NCBI GenBank assembly: GCA_947503005.1
Contig: CANNCA010000001.1
Coordinates: forward strand, 186,001-250,000
Source of the DNA: an uncultured Flavobacteriaceae bacterium
GTDB lineage: Bacteria > Bacteroidota > Bacteroidia > Flavobacteriales > Flavobacteriaceae
Direction: 5' to 3'
DNA length: 64,000 nucleotides
Below the pieces are notes generated by a model that was not told where the DNA came from, searched no databases, and worked only from the letters and a program-made list of their open reading frames with translations. Below, piece after piece: positions 1 to 9,199 of this stretch; the first letter of the stretch is position 1, and each line of letters opens with the position of its first letter. A program made the position numbers and the translations under genes.

Positions 1-143
1 ATATTCAACTCCTTGAATAAGGTGGTGAAGATTTCTATTTGTTTTGCTATTTCGAAGAAATCACTCTTAAAACTGCTTCCGACGATCAAGAACATTACGG
101 CAATTACCGGAATCAAAACTCGTTTTTTCAAAATGCTATTCAT
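1..143 (-). CDS. S41 family C-terminal processing peptidase, N-terminal fragment (runs off the window)
   Basis: Only the first 47 codons lie in the window; the gene continues past the left edge. The start reads MNSILKKRVLIPVIAVMF, a positively charged end followed by a hydrophobic signal/anchor, then a segment with FEIAKQIEIFTTLFKEL, which is typical of the N-terminus of flavobacterial carboxyl-terminal processing proteases (S41). These are periplasmic serine proteases with a PDZ domain, neither of which is visible here. Its start codon overlaps the 3' end of rnpA by 8 bp, an arrangement common in this family of bacteria, so the two are probably co-transcribed and translationally coupled. The family call rests on the N-terminal pattern and on context. 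Confidence 0.75.
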   Translation of the reverse strand, partial: MNSILKKRVLIPVIAVMFLIVGSSFKSDFFEIAKQIEIFTTLFKELN

Positions 144-513
144 AATTGATTTTTTTATTGAATTTATCCAACACCGATTTCATTTGAAGGCTAACCTGAT
201 CAAAGGTTGGTATTTCCTTCCCAAGATATAAAAACAGGAACGCAAAAGTTCCCTCACTATTGTTAAAAACCAGGGCTTTGTTCAAACGATAGCTCTCACG
301 CAACAAACGTTTGATGCGGTTTCGTTTTACGGCACTTTTAAAGTTTTTTTTTGGTACGGATACCCCTGCTTGAACAATAACATCGAAAGGAAGTTCCGTT
401 TTTAAATAGATAAGCTTTATCGGATAACTTGAAACACTCTTGCCTTCTAAAAAAAGCTGTTCGATTAGCTTTTTGCTCTTTAATTTTTCTTTTTTTGGGA
501 AGGTTGACCGCAT
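136..513 (-). CDS. rnpA: ribonuclease P protein component
   Basis: Protein subunit of RNase P, which with the rnpB RNA cleaves 5' leaders from precursor tRNAs. The 125-residue length fits the family. The RNR-type signature is clear in the middle of the protein (SVPKKNFKSAVKRNRIKRLL, with the basic helix R-N-R-I-K-R), preceded by the usual FDVIVQAGVSVPKK strand. The N-terminal segment FPKKEKLKSKKLIEQLF is also typical. Its end overlaps the following S41 peptidase start by 8 bp. rpmH, the classical partner of rnpA, is not upstream here; the next gene upstream is divergent. Confidence 0.95.
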   Translation of the reverse strand: MRSTFPKKEKLKSKKLIEQLFLEGKSVSSYPIKLIYLKTELPFDVIVQAGVSVPKKNFKSAVKRNRIKRLLRESYRLNKALVFNNSEGTFAFLFLYLGKEIPTFDQVSLQMKSVLDKFNKKINYE

Positions 514-520
514 AACAGGG

Positions 521-528
521 CAAAATTA
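521..528 (-). promoter_or_regulatory. possible -7 box for rnpA
   Basis: The minus strand reads TAATTTTG, matching the Bacteroidota -7 consensus TAnnTTTG. It lies only 7 bases before the rnpA ATG, so a transcript from it would be nearly leaderless. No convincing -33 TTG was found, so this may be chance. Confidence 0.25.
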
Positions 529-644
529 CATATAAACCGACAGTTTCACTTCATGACATTTGTCATAGTTCTTGCGACCTGGTGCGTTTAATTTAGAGGA
601 ATTCCCCCTTGCCGTCAGGTAAGGACTCTGTAAAATGACTCATT

Positions 645-2495
645 ATGGGAGAATTAAAAGTAGAGAAATTAACAAGCAGCACCGCTAAAGTAGAATACAT
701 CAACCAGTTGCTCAACGACCTTGAGGCTTTAGAAGTAATGCTCGAAAAGGGACTGTTCGAAAAAGATACCATCCGTATTGGGGCGGAACAAGAATTTTGT
801 TTAGTTGACTCCAAATGGGAACCTTCCAATAAGGCCATGCAACTTTTAGAGGCTATTGACGATGATCATTTTACAACTGAAATAGCCCTATACAATCTTG
901 AGGCGAACCTTGATCCGTTGGAGCTTACCGGTGAGTGTTTTTCAATCTTACATCAGCAATTAAATGGACTCTTGAAAAAGGCAAAAACGGAGGCGGCCAA
1001 GCAAAACCTAAAAATATTACTGACAGGTATCTTGCCAACGATTGATTCGAGGCACCTTAAAACTTCTTACATGACCCCGATTAAGCGGTATAAGGTCTTA
1101 AATCAGATTATCTGTGATTTACGTGGTGAAGATCTAGAACTACATATTAAAGGGGTTGATGAAATTAATTTGCATCACGATTCCATTCTCTTTGAAGGGT
1201 GCAACACTAGTTTTCAGGGGCACCTACAATTGGATGTTGATGACTTCGCAAACAGTTATAATTGGGCCCAGGCTATTGCCGGCCCCATACTATCAATATG
1301 TGCCAATTCACCTATATTGATGGGTAAGGAGCTCTGGCAAGAATCTCGAATAGCACTCTTTACGCAAAGTGTAGACACCCGGGCGAGCACCTATACGCTC
1401 AATGAGCGTGACGCCCGTGTAGGTTATGGAAAGAACTGGGCCCAAGGTTCAATCGTTGACTTCTATCGAGATAGTGTTGTAAATTTCAAAAGTTGGATAA
1501 CCGGGGATCTGAAGACCGATAGCTTGAACGAATTGAACAGTGGCAACATACCAAAATTGAAAGCACTACAGCTTCATAACGGAACAGTATATAAGTGGAA
1601 CAGGCTCTGCTATGGCATAACCGATGGAAAGCCCCATGTTCGTATCGAGAATCGATACCTGCCATCGGGTCCGACAACAAATGATGAAATTGCCAATTTA
1701 ATGTTTTGGGTGGGCGTTATGAGAGGACGCCCGAAACAATTTGACAACATTCATGAAAAAATGGATTTTAAAGATGCCAAAAGTAATTTTTACAACGCCG
1801 CCAGATATGGCACCGCAGCACAGTTTTATTGGAACGGCTTACTAGTTCCGTGTCAAGAACTATTGCTAGATCAGTTTTTACCGATGGCTTACAGAGGCCT
1901 TTACCGTATGAAAGTCAAACCGAAGGATGTTGAAAAATATTTGGGAATAATTGAAAACCGGATACGCGGAAGAAACGGCTCACGCTGGATTGTTGAGAGC
2001 CTAAGAAAGCTAAGTGAGAATCATAAATCTTCTGAAGCATTGCGTATTTTGACAGCATGCATGCATGAAAATGAACAAAAAGGATATGCCATAGATGCGT
2101 GGCAATTAGCCAGGGGATACGAATATGTGCCCAAAGAGCAAGATAAAATGGTACGCCATTATATGAATACAAAAATCATTACCGCACAACAATACGACAG
2201 CGCAGCGCTAGTTTTAAAAATGATGCAATGGAAGGGTATTCATCATGTACCTATCGTTGATTCTCATTTCGATTTGGTAGGCTTGCTTACATGGACCGAT
2301 GTGACAAAGTATTTGGAAAACCCAAAAGAACTTCAAATAGCGATTAAAGATATTATGCGCAAGAAGTTGATAACAACTACTCCAGAGACCACCATCATGA
2401 AAGCCAAGCAAATCATGCTTCAGCAACAGATTAATTGCCTCCCGGTTGTTGAAGGAAAAAAACTTATGGGCATTATCACGACTAAAGATCTTTAA
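645..2495 (+). CDS. glutamate-cysteine ligase (GCS2)-like protein fused to a CBS-domain pair
   Basis: 616 residues. Residues about 35-480 resemble the GCS2/carboxylate-amine ligase family, ATP-grasp-like enzymes that join an amino acid through the glutamate side chain; visible signs are IGAEQEFCLVD near residue 45 and the conserved HVRIENRYLPSGPT segment, where the substrate-binding region lies. Residues about 500-616 form two CBS motifs (IHHVPIVDSHFDLVGLLTWTDV and INCLPVVEGKKLMGIITTKDL), a module that usually senses adenine nucleotides. The fusion suggests a ligase gated by energy charge, which is an inference. The substrate is unknown: glutathione precursor synthesis is possible but not shown. 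The M14-type deacylase starts 3 bases after the stop, so the two are an operon. GAGGAA upstream could serve as a ribosome site but is distant. Confidence 0.85.
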   Translation: MGELKVEKLTSSTAKVEYINQLLNDLEALEVMLEKGLFEKDTIRIGAEQEFCLVDSKWEPSNKAMQLLEAIDDDHFTTEIALYNLEANLDPLELTGECFSILHQQLNGLLKKAKTEAAKQNLKILLTGILPTIDSRHLKTSYMTPIKRYKVLNQIICDLRGEDLELHIKGVDEINLHHDSILFEGCNTSFQGHLQLDVDDFANSYNWAQAIAGPILSICANSPILMGKELWQESRIALFTQSVDTRASTYTLNERDARVGYGKNWAQGSIVDFYRDSVVNFKSWITGDLKTDSLNELNSGNIPKLKALQLHNGTVYKWNRLCYGITDGKPHVRIENRYLPSGPTTNDEIANLMFWVGVMRGRPKQFDNIHEKMDFKDAKSNFYNAARYGTAAQFYWNGLLVPCQELLLDQFLPMAYRGLYRMKVKPKDVEKYLGIIENRIRGRNGSRWIVESLRKLSENHKSSEALRILTACMHENEQKGYAIDAWQLARGYEYVPKEQDKMVRHYMNTKIITAQQYDSAALVLKMMQWKGIHHVPIVDSHFDLVGLLTWTDVTKYLENPKELQIAIKDIMRKKLITTTPETTIMKAKQIMLQQQINCLPVVEGKKLMGIITTKDL

Positions 2496-2498
2496 AAA

Positions 2499-3698
2499 AT
2501 GCTCCAATCATTGGAAAAGCCGACTAAGGTTTCAAATAACGCACGTTTTATCGGGAGTATCGAGGGAATAACAAAAGGCCCAACCGTGGTTTTCTTCGGA
2601 GGAATACACGGCAACGAACCTGCAGGGGTAAAAGCCTTGGAGCATGTTTTTTCAATTTTGAACAAATCGGACTTGGAAATTAAAGGAGCTATTTTTGGTA
2701 TTCGAGGAAATATACCTGCATTACTTCAAAAAAAGCGCTACATCAAAAACGACTTAAACCGTCTTTGGTCTGTCGAACAAATAACGGAGATTGTAAAAAA
2801 AGATAAAGGTAAGTTATCTCTTGAGGAAAAAGAGCTAATGGAAATCAAGCAAATTATCGAGGACATTTTATTAACTCAGTCACCTCCGTTTTACTTTATT
2901 GATTTTCATACCACTTCAAGCAAGACCTTGCCCTTTATTACCATTAATGATGCTTTGATCAATCGTAAGTTTTCTCGACAATTTCCTGTACCGATAATTT
3001 TAGGAATTGAAGAGTATTTGGAAGGACCGCTTTTGAGCCGAATGAACCAATTGGGCTATGTATCCCTAGGGTTTGAATCTGGGCAGCATGAAGAAGAGGA
3101 TGCCGTAGCCTGTAGTATTGACTTTTTTTGGTTGACGCTGGCTTTTACTAAGCTCTTGGATATAAAGCAAATCACTGATTTTGATTACCACTACAAACAC
3201 TTGACCACAGCAGCTAATGAGAATTCAAATTTTTACGAAGTTATTCATCGTCAAGAACTGAACACTAGCGATAGCTTCCGTATGGAATCTGGTTTCACAA
3301 GTTTTCAAAAAGTTAACAAAGGAATACTATTGGCTACTCAGAACGAAAACAAGGTCCATGCTAAAAAGAATACCATTTTATTCATGCCCTTATATCAAAA
3401 ACAGGGCGCGGAAGGCTTCTTTTTGATTAAGCACACGCCGCTTTGGGCATTGAGACTCTCGTCAGTACTTCGTAAAAGCAAGCTGGATAGTATGCTGACG
3501 CTACTTCCTGGGATACATTGGAGCAACTCAAAAAAAGAAAGTCTCTTAGTCAACCTAAAGGTAGCACGCTTTTTTACCAAATCCTTTTTTCACTTACTTG
3601 GGTATCGCAATCGACAAATTGATCAAACCCATATGGTCATGCATAACCGTGAACGTACCGCAAAGAACGAAATGTACCGCAAAGAAGCTTGGTACTAA
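2499..3698 (+). CDS. succinylglutamate desuccinylase/aspartoacylase family (M14-like) protein
   Basis: 399 residues. This is a zinc-dependent amide hydrolase of the AstE/AspA type, which removes acyl groups from amino acids. The zinc motif GGIHGNEPAG is at residues 34-43 (H37, E40), the substrate-binding DLNR at 85-88, the third zinc ligand in FIDFHTTS (H137), and the general base candidate in GFESGQH (E193). The C-terminal third (about 230-399) is longer than in plain aspartoacylases and includes a beta-rich region. The gene follows the GCS2-CBS ligase by 3 bases, so a ligase and an amide hydrolase are made together; they might act on the same N-acyl or gamma-glutamyl compound, which is inference. 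The end faces the M1 peptidase gene 10 bases away. Confidence 0.85.
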   Translation: MLQSLEKPTKVSNNARFIGSIEGITKGPTVVFFGGIHGNEPAGVKALEHVFSILNKSDLEIKGAIFGIRGNIPALLQKKRYIKNDLNRLWSVEQITEIVKKDKGKLSLEEKELMEIKQIIEDILLTQSPPFYFIDFHTTSSKTLPFITINDALINRKFSRQFPVPIILGIEEYLEGPLLSRMNQLGYVSLGFESGQHEEEDAVACSIDFFWLTLAFTKLLDIKQITDFDYHYKHLTTAANENSNFYEVIHRQELNTSDSFRMESGFTSFQKVNKGILLATQNENKVHAKKNTILFMPLYQKQGAEGFFLIKHTPLWALRLSSVLRKSKLDSMLTLLPGIHWSNSKKESLLVNLKVARFFTKSFFHLLGYRNRQIDQTHMVMHNRERTAKNEMYRKEAWY

Positions 3699-3708
3699 CA
3701 AGCGTTGT

Positions 3709-5568
3709 TTAATCTTTTGGCATTACCTTCGGTTCCCAAACATTATTTTCACCATTAACATCCGCCATTAATAGTGAAGGATCAATCATAACTGCTTTGA
3801 TATCTTCTAAAGGGCGGTCAATGGAGAATCCATAGTTAGGGTTTGTCCATGGCCAATCTTCTAGAACCGTTCTTTTCAGGTTTGGATAAGGATTGTCTTT
3901 TTCACCGCGCATCATCCTTAAAGGCGCATAATATGTTTCTTGAGTGCCATCATTGTAGACTACTAAAACATCTATGGGCATAGGCATTAACCCAATCCGT
4001 TCCATGGCTATTTTAGTAGTGTTTCCTTCGGCAACTACCTCTTTAATGCCATAATCGATAGTGTTGGTAGTTTGTGTCCAATCCATCAAATACCAATCCA
4101 ATTCCATTCCAGAAACTTTTTCAGAGGTACGTTTGATATCGTTTGGCACGGGGTGCTTGAACTTGAAGTCGTTGTAGTAAATGCGAATGGTTTCCATCAA
4201 CTTGTCTTGACCGATTACATAACCCAATTGGGACAAGAAGATAGCTCCTTTACTGTATGCAGAAATACCGTATGGAGTATTGGAATCATACCTATCGGCA
4301 TGGGTAGTTTGTGGCTGTTCTTTTCCAGAATTGACTAGATAGTAATAACCTTTGTACGAATTCTCAAAAGGATTTTCCTTGTTTTGCTCTCGAATTTCAT
4401 TGCTACAAAGCGCTGAAATAAATGAAGTAAAACCTTCGTCCATCCATTCATGTTTGGCTTCATTAGTAGCCAAAACGTGCTGAAACCATGAATGTGCAAG
4501 TTCATGAATCATAGTGCCGATAACGCTTCCTGGCTTGTCTCCACCTGTTATTAAGGTTGCCATAGCATATTCCATTCCTCCATCTCCACCTTGAATTACG
4601 GAATATTGGTCATAAGGATAGGGACCGATATTTTTATTGAAAAAGGTCATGGCCTTTTCGGTCAATGGCTGAACGGCCTTCCAGGTTTCGGCAAATTTAG
4701 GATCGTTCTTGTACAGGAAGTGAAGTGTTGGACCACCCTCCATTTGCAAGGTATCGTGAACATATTCCGGATCCGCGGCCCACATAAAGTCGTGCACCAT
4801 GGGCGCTTTAAAGTGCCAGGTCAACGTTTTGCCCTTTGGCTTTTTAACCTTTGTTCCGGCCACCTCATAACCATGACCGATTTCTTGGGGATTTTGTAAA
4901 TAGCCAGTTCCTCCAACAATATAATCTTTGTCGATCGTCAGTTTAACATCAAAATCGCCCCAAACACCATGAAATTCGCGGGCGATATACGGATCCGCAT
5001 GCCAGCCTTCAAAATCGTATTCTGCCAATTTCGGATACCACTGACTCATGGAGAGTGCTACGCCGTCTTTATTATTTCTGCCCGAACGACGTATTTGAAC
5101 TGGAACCTGCCCCTTAAATTCCATCTCAAAAGTAGTTTTGCCACCTGAAGGAATCGGTTTTGCCAATTCGACCACTAGAACGGTGCCCTCTTCATTGAAC
5201 TGTACGTCCACAGCATCTTGCTTTAGCGAAGTTGGATGTAAATAACCGATTTCGCTTTCCGTTAAATCGGCAATTCTACTTGACTTGTCTTCATTGGTCA
5301 TTCTACCGTCGGGGTCGGCAATGTTCTGCAGGCGCATATCCATTTCACTCCCTGGTTGAAAAGCATTGAAATATAGGTGATAATAAACCCTTTTTAATTT
5401 ATCTGGGGAATTGTTGGTATATATGAGTTTTTGAGTACCCGAGAATTGAAAGTTTTCGACATTCACGTCCACTTCCATGGTGTAATCGACATGTTGTTGC
5501 CAATAGGACGTGTTTTGGGCAAAGCTTAATGTTGAGATGAACAGTATTAGCAGGGCTACTTTTTTCAT
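3709..5568 (-). CDS. M1 family metallopeptidase (aminopeptidase N-like), exported
   Basis: 619 residues with a cleavable signal peptide (MKKVALLILFISTLSFAQ). It carries the gluzincin motif HELAHSWFQ followed 18 residues later by E in WMDEGFTSF, which supplies the three zinc ligands and catalytic Glu. The upstream GGMEYAMATL segment corresponds to the GxMEN exopeptidase motif in altered form. A beta-sandwich N-terminal domain precedes the catalytic domain and a beta-rich tail follows. It probably trims peptides in the periplasm or outside the cell. The subtilase gene lies just upstream on the same strand, 20 bases away, so the pair may form a protein-degrading unit. Confidence 0.93.
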   Translation of the reverse strand: MKKVALLILFISTLSFAQNTSYWQQHVDYTMEVDVNVENFQFSGTQKLIYTNNSPDKLKRVYYHLYFNAFQPGSEMDMRLQNIADPDGRMTNEDKSSRIADLTESEIGYLHPTSLKQDAVDVQFNEEGTVLVVELAKPIPSGGKTTFEMEFKGQVPVQIRRSGRNNKDGVALSMSQWYPKLAEYDFEGWHADPYIAREFHGVWGDFDVKLTIDKDYIVGGTGYLQNPQEIGHGYEVAGTKVKKPKGKTLTWHFKAPMVHDFMWAADPEYVHDTLQMEGGPTLHFLYKNDPKFAETWKAVQPLTEKAMTFFNKNIGPYPYDQYSVIQGGDGGMEYAMATLITGGDKPGSVIGTMIHELAHSWFQHVLATNEAKHEWMDEGFTSFISALCSNEIREQNKENPFENSYKGYYYLVNSGKEQPQTTHADRYDSNTPYGISAYSKGAIFLSQLGYVIGQDKLMETIRIYYNDFKFKHPVPNDIKRTSEKVSGMELDWYLMDWTQTTNTIDYGIKEVVAEGNTTKIAMERIGLMPMPIDVLVVYNDGTQETYYAPLRMMRGEKDNPYPNLKRTVLEDWPWTNPNYGFSIDRPLEDIKAVMIDPSLLMADVNGENNVWEPKVMPKD

Positions 5569-5588
5569 TTAAAAAACTTTTTGGAAAA

Positions 5589-7220
5589 TTATAGTTGAAT
5601 TTTTCCGGCCGCAACACTTTCTGCCATGATTAAGGCATTATAGGCGTTCACAATTCGTCCGGAGGTTGAAATATCATCCAAGGTCGCAGTTTTACCAGGC
5701 TCGCCTCCTAAGATAACTTTCGCCTTAATGGGAAGCCCGGATTTCATTATGATCTTTTTGACCTGAGGAGCTGTTAATTTTGGGTTTTGAGACCAAATAA
5801 GAGCCGCCAAACCTGCAACCGCCGGAGCAGCCATTGAGGTGCCAGGTGAATACTCATAGGTATTCTGAGGATAAGTAGAATAGATATCCGTTCCTGGGGC
5901 AAAAACATCCACATTTATTTTCCCGTAATTGGAATAATCGGCTACCAAAGTAGAACCATACTTAGGATCTAGTGCTCCAACGGTAATGACATTATCGGCT
6001 ATTTCTGGTCCGTTGTTTACTTGATCGTTTGGATAGTTGGGGTTGCTTGGGTCATCTAAATTTTCGCCATCATTACCGGCCGCATGAACAAAAAGTACAT
6101 CTTTAGAAGCGGCATATTTAATAGCTTCGTATACCCATTCGGCATTTGGCGAGAATCCTTTTCCGAAACTACCGTTGATGATTTTGGCGCCATTATCAAC
6201 CGCATACCGAATACCCAAAGCAATATCTTTATCGTATTCATCGCCGTTCGGTACGGCGCGAATGCTCATGATTTGTACGTTGTTTGCAACACCATTCACA
6301 CCTTTACCATTGTTACGCTCTGCAGCGATGATTCCAGCCACGTGGGTTCCATGGCTTTCATCCATGCTGATGCTTTGAGGGTTTCCATTGCCATAGTCTC
6401 GATCATTCAAATCATAAGGGTCATCACCCACTACTTTTCTTCCGTCATAGTTCACATTGTAATTGTAATTGGCTTGATCAGAAAAATATTTGATTCCATC
6501 GTTCAATTCTTCGATAACTTCTGGAATACTATCTTTAAATGTATACATCTGTATCAAAACACTGATATGTTGCTGCAAGGTTGGGTCTTCCGTTTTTATA
6601 CCCGAGACCTCCTTTTTGGTGTAGTCTTTTTTGCCCAGTTTTTTTTGAACTGCAGCATCCGCACTTTTAACCGCTTGGATGATTTGCTCATATTGCTGTT
6701 TGTTTTGAACCGCTTTTGAATAGCCCTCATCAACTTTTGCTTTTGCCTTTGCCTGCATCGCTGCATCGCCGATTTTAAGTTTTACAATACGGGCAGCTTC
6801 CAGTTGTTCGTTATACGAATCGCCAAGAAAATTCCATCCATGAATATCATCAACATAGCCGTTATTGTCGTTGTCTTTTCCGTCTCCCGCTCTTTCCCCT
6901 TTGTTCGTCCAAAGTACACCGTCGAGATCTTCATGTTTTAAGTCAATTCCCGAGTCAAGAACTGCTACGATTACCGTTTTTCCCTTTTTGTTTCCTATGA
7001 TTTCTTTGTAGGCTTTGTCAACGCTCATACCAGGAATGGTATCGGAGACCAAATCTAGATGCCCCCAGTTCTTTTTCTCAGCTTCAGTGAGGTCGCTTAT
7101 TTTTAAGGGTGTGGTATCGATATTTTCGATGGGCGTGGTAACCAAAGTAGTGGCGCCACATGCTGTAAACAATGCAGCCGCTGAAAATCCGAAAAAGGAT
7201 TTAATAAATGAACGTGTCAT
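5589..7220 (-). CDS. S8 family serine peptidase (subtilisin-like), lipoprotein
   Basis: 543 residues. The N-terminus MTRSFIKSFFGFSAAALFTAC ends in a lipobox-like Cys21, so the enzyme is probably a lipoprotein. The catalytic triad is complete: D89 in VAVLDSGIDLKHED, H290 in DESHGTHVAG and S462 in SPGTSMAAPAVAG; N383 in HAAGND is the oxyanion residue. Between the Asp and His blocks there is a Lys/Gln-rich, mostly helical insertion of roughly 140 residues (about 131-275), much longer than in classical subtilisins but seen in many Bacteroidota S8 proteins. No T9SS C-terminal sorting domain is evident. It lies 20 bases upstream of the M1 aminopeptidase gene. Confidence 0.93.
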   Translation of the reverse strand: MTRSFIKSFFGFSAAALFTACGATTLVTTPIENIDTTPLKISDLTEAEKKNWGHLDLVSDTIPGMSVDKAYKEIIGNKKGKTVIVAVLDSGIDLKHEDLDGVLWTNKGERAGDGKDNDNNGYVDDIHGWNFLGDSYNEQLEAARIVKLKIGDAAMQAKAKAKVDEGYSKAVQNKQQYEQIIQAVKSADAAVQKKLGKKDYTKKEVSGIKTEDPTLQQHISVLIQMYTFKDSIPEVIEELNDGIKYFSDQANYNYNVNYDGRKVVGDDPYDLNDRDYGNGNPQSISMDESHGTHVAGIIAAERNNGKGVNGVANNVQIMSIRAVPNGDEYDKDIALGIRYAVDNGAKIINGSFGKGFSPNAEWVYEAIKYAASKDVLFVHAAGNDGENLDDPSNPNYPNDQVNNGPEIADNVITVGALDPKYGSTLVADYSNYGKINVDVFAPGTDIYSTYPQNTYEYSPGTSMAAPAVAGLAALIWSQNPKLTAPQVKKIIMKSGLPIKAKVILGGEPGKTATLDDISTSGRIVNAYNALIMAESVAAGKIQL

Positions 7221-7238
7221 AAAAGTTTAATATTTGAG

Positions 7239-8144
7239 TTAGTGTATGCTCTTAAAATAGGCCCCGGCATGGTCGGCCCTAAATGTTTCAACCGCACCGC
7301 GATCCGCCATCGTTACAAAACAAGTTTTTCCATCAGGGCCACCGAAAGCGATGTTCGATGGTTTTTTTCCTTTCAATCGTATCTCTTTAATCTGCTTTCC
7401 TTCAGGAGACAGCACAACTACCGTTCCCTTATCATATCGGGTGACATAGAGATTTCCGGCTTCGTCACAGCGCATACCATCCATTCCAAAGTCTGCAAAA
7501 ATAAGAAATTTGGTTTTGTTTGTAATCTTGCCCTCTTCGGTGATATCGTATTTCCAGATATTGCGTTGTTCGGACTCATTTACGTATAGATTTTTTCCGT
7601 CTGGGCTTACCTCTATTCCGTTGGTTGTGCCCATACCATCTTCCAAAAGCACAATCTCTTTGAAGGCATTGACCATCCAAATACGACCGGTACTCTCAGC
7701 CCAATTCGGATCACTCAAATAAATCGTGCCGTTTGGGGCGATTGCCAAATCATTGGGTTGGTTCATAGTTGGATTATGTGCCCAAACCGTGACTTCTTTT
7801 GACCCTTTGGCCACGTGCAAAACGTTATGACCGATATAATCTGCGATGAACATATTACCTTTCTTATCAAAACGGATGCCATTACCAATACTCTCACCAG
7901 GAAGTTTGACAAAAATCGAACCCTCTCCACTTGTATCCACTTTTCCGATAGTGCCGTTCTCACCAAAGTTGACGGCATAGAGGTTTCCTTCCTTGTCGAC
8001 AGCAGGGCCTTCAATACCTGATGTAAAAGTATTTTCGGGCGTAAAATCAACGCTTTGAAGATTTTGTGATTTACAGGAATTGAGCTGAAAAACAATTAAA
8101 ATACCGATAAGTATATTGATGTTTAGTTTAATGGAAGAGTTCAT
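7239..8144 (-). CDS. SMP-30/gluconolactonase-like beta-propeller lipoprotein
   Basis: 301 residues, with a lipoprotein signal ending in LNSCKSQ. The body is made of repeated blades with NHL/SMP-30 character (GPAVDKEGNLYAVNFGENG, GIRFDKKGNMFIADYIGHN, GMRCDEAGNLYVTRYDKG). SMP-30-type proteins are calcium-dependent lactonases or esterases; candidate metal ligands are the Asn and Asp of TTNGIEVSPDGKNLYVNES, a characteristic block. The substrate cannot be read from sequence. Its start overlaps the end of the MBL-fold hydrolase gene by 17 bp, indicating coupled translation, so a shared pathway for lactone or ester hydrolysis is likely but unproven. Confidence 0.82.
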   Translation of the reverse strand: MNSSIKLNINILIGILIVFQLNSCKSQNLQSVDFTPENTFTSGIEGPAVDKEGNLYAVNFGENGTIGKVDTSGEGSIFVKLPGESIGNGIRFDKKGNMFIADYIGHNVLHVAKGSKEVTVWAHNPTMNQPNDLAIAPNGTIYLSDPNWAESTGRIWMVNAFKEIVLLEDGMGTTNGIEVSPDGKNLYVNESEQRNIWKYDITEEGKITNKTKFLIFADFGMDGMRCDEAGNLYVTRYDKGTVVVLSPEGKQIKEIRLKGKKPSNIAFGGPDGKTCFVTMADRGAVETFRADHAGAYFKSIH

Positions 8145-8988
8145 CGAATCGAAATGTTTCTTTTAGGCGAACGCCTTTGTCTGTAGCTTGCAAGGTACAA
8201 ATTTCATTGTGTGCGTCATGTTCGAAGAAAAGATAAAGGTCTTTTTCTACGGCAGTATTCATAAAAAGGTCTTTTTCCTTCAAGGTCAACAAAGGCCTTG
8301 TGTCATAACCCGTAAAATAGGGTACGGGAATATGCCCAACCGTCGGAACTAAATCGGCCGTAAACACCAAGGTCTTACCTTTATAACCGATATGCGGAAT
8401 CATTTGTTTTTCAGTATGCCCGTCTACAAACAGAATAGCAAAACCCAGTTCAGAGTTATCCAAAAAGGTTTTTTGGTTTCGAGAAACGAACTTGAGTTGC
8501 CCACTTTCCTGCATTGGCAGTAGATTTTCTTTTAGAAAAGAGGCTTTTTCCCTAAGGTTGGGTTCTATGGCCCATTGCCAATGACTTTTATCTGTCCAAA
8601 AAGTGGCGTTTTTAAAAACTGGCTCATATCCTGTGCGATCTTTGTTCCATTGGATGCTTCCCCCACAATGGTCGAAGTGTAAATGCGTCATAAAAACATC
8701 GGTAATGTCATCTTTATGAAAACCGTGTTTTGCCAGAGATTTGTCTATAGAAAAATCCCCCCAACGGTAATAGTAACCGAAGAACTTATCGGATTGTTTA
8801 TCGCCCATACCCGTATCAATTAAGATTAGCCGATTTCCATCTTCTATGAGCAAGCTTCGAGCGGCGATATCTATGAGGTTATTACTATCTGCAGGGTTGG
8901 TTCGTTGCCAAATGGTTTTTGGCACTACACCGAACATGGCGCCGCCATCAAGTTTAAAATTACCAGTTTCTATGGGATAGAGTTTCAT
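8128..8988 (-). CDS. MBL-fold metallo-hydrolase
   Basis: 286 residues without a signal peptide. The zinc motif HLHFDHCGG (HxHxDH) is present, followed by further ligand candidates at FVDGHTEKQM, FTADLVPT and FEHDAHNE. The layout fits the AttM/AiiA-like and related glyoxalase-II fold hydrolases, which open lactones or thioesters. A quorum-signal lactonase role cannot be claimed from the sequence alone. It is the first gene of a coupled pair with the SMP-30-like lipoprotein downstream. Confidence 0.88.
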   Translation of the reverse strand: MKLYPIETGNFKLDGGAMFGVVPKTIWQRTNPADSNNLIDIAARSLLIEDGNRLILIDTGMGDKQSDKFFGYYYRWGDFSIDKSLAKHGFHKDDITDVFMTHLHFDHCGGSIQWNKDRTGYEPVFKNATFWTDKSHWQWAIEPNLREKASFLKENLLPMQESGQLKFVSRNQKTFLDNSELGFAILFVDGHTEKQMIPHIGYKGKTLVFTADLVPTVGHIPVPYFTGYDTRPLLTLKEKDLFMNTAVEKDLYLFFEHDAHNEICTLQATDKGVRLKETFRFDELFH

Positions 8989-9199
8989 AGCCGCTATTTG
9001 TTCTTTGCAAAATAAGAATTAGCAATGAGAGATGAAATCTTTAGCAGTCTATTATGCCATCTGGTATTTCTATTTCAGTTTACAGAACTGATTTCCAAAA
9101 ACGAAATCAGCTAATCAAGAAATAGGCGAGTGATTTTAAGGGTATTTTCTCCGCTGAGACAAAAAGGTCTAATAAGGTTTGCTTTCTAATATAGTCTCT
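8989..9199. other. intergenic spacer, no gene seen
   Basis: About 210 bases between the MBL hydrolase start and the SulP stop. It must contain the promoter for the minus-strand MBL/SMP-30 pair, but no clear TAnnTTTG box, RNA or terminator hairpin was recognised. Confidence 0.3.

Noticed and set aside
4141-4160. TGGCACG-containing sigma-54-like sequence
   Set aside because: Inside the M1 peptidase coding region, with no -12 half or enhancer dyads and no gene start nearby.
6084-6719. Plus-strand frame of about 211 codons
   Set aside because: It lies opposite the subtilase gene, whose catalytic triad and domain order are certain; the composition (Phe/Ile/Val-rich, no domain) is that of an antisense frame.
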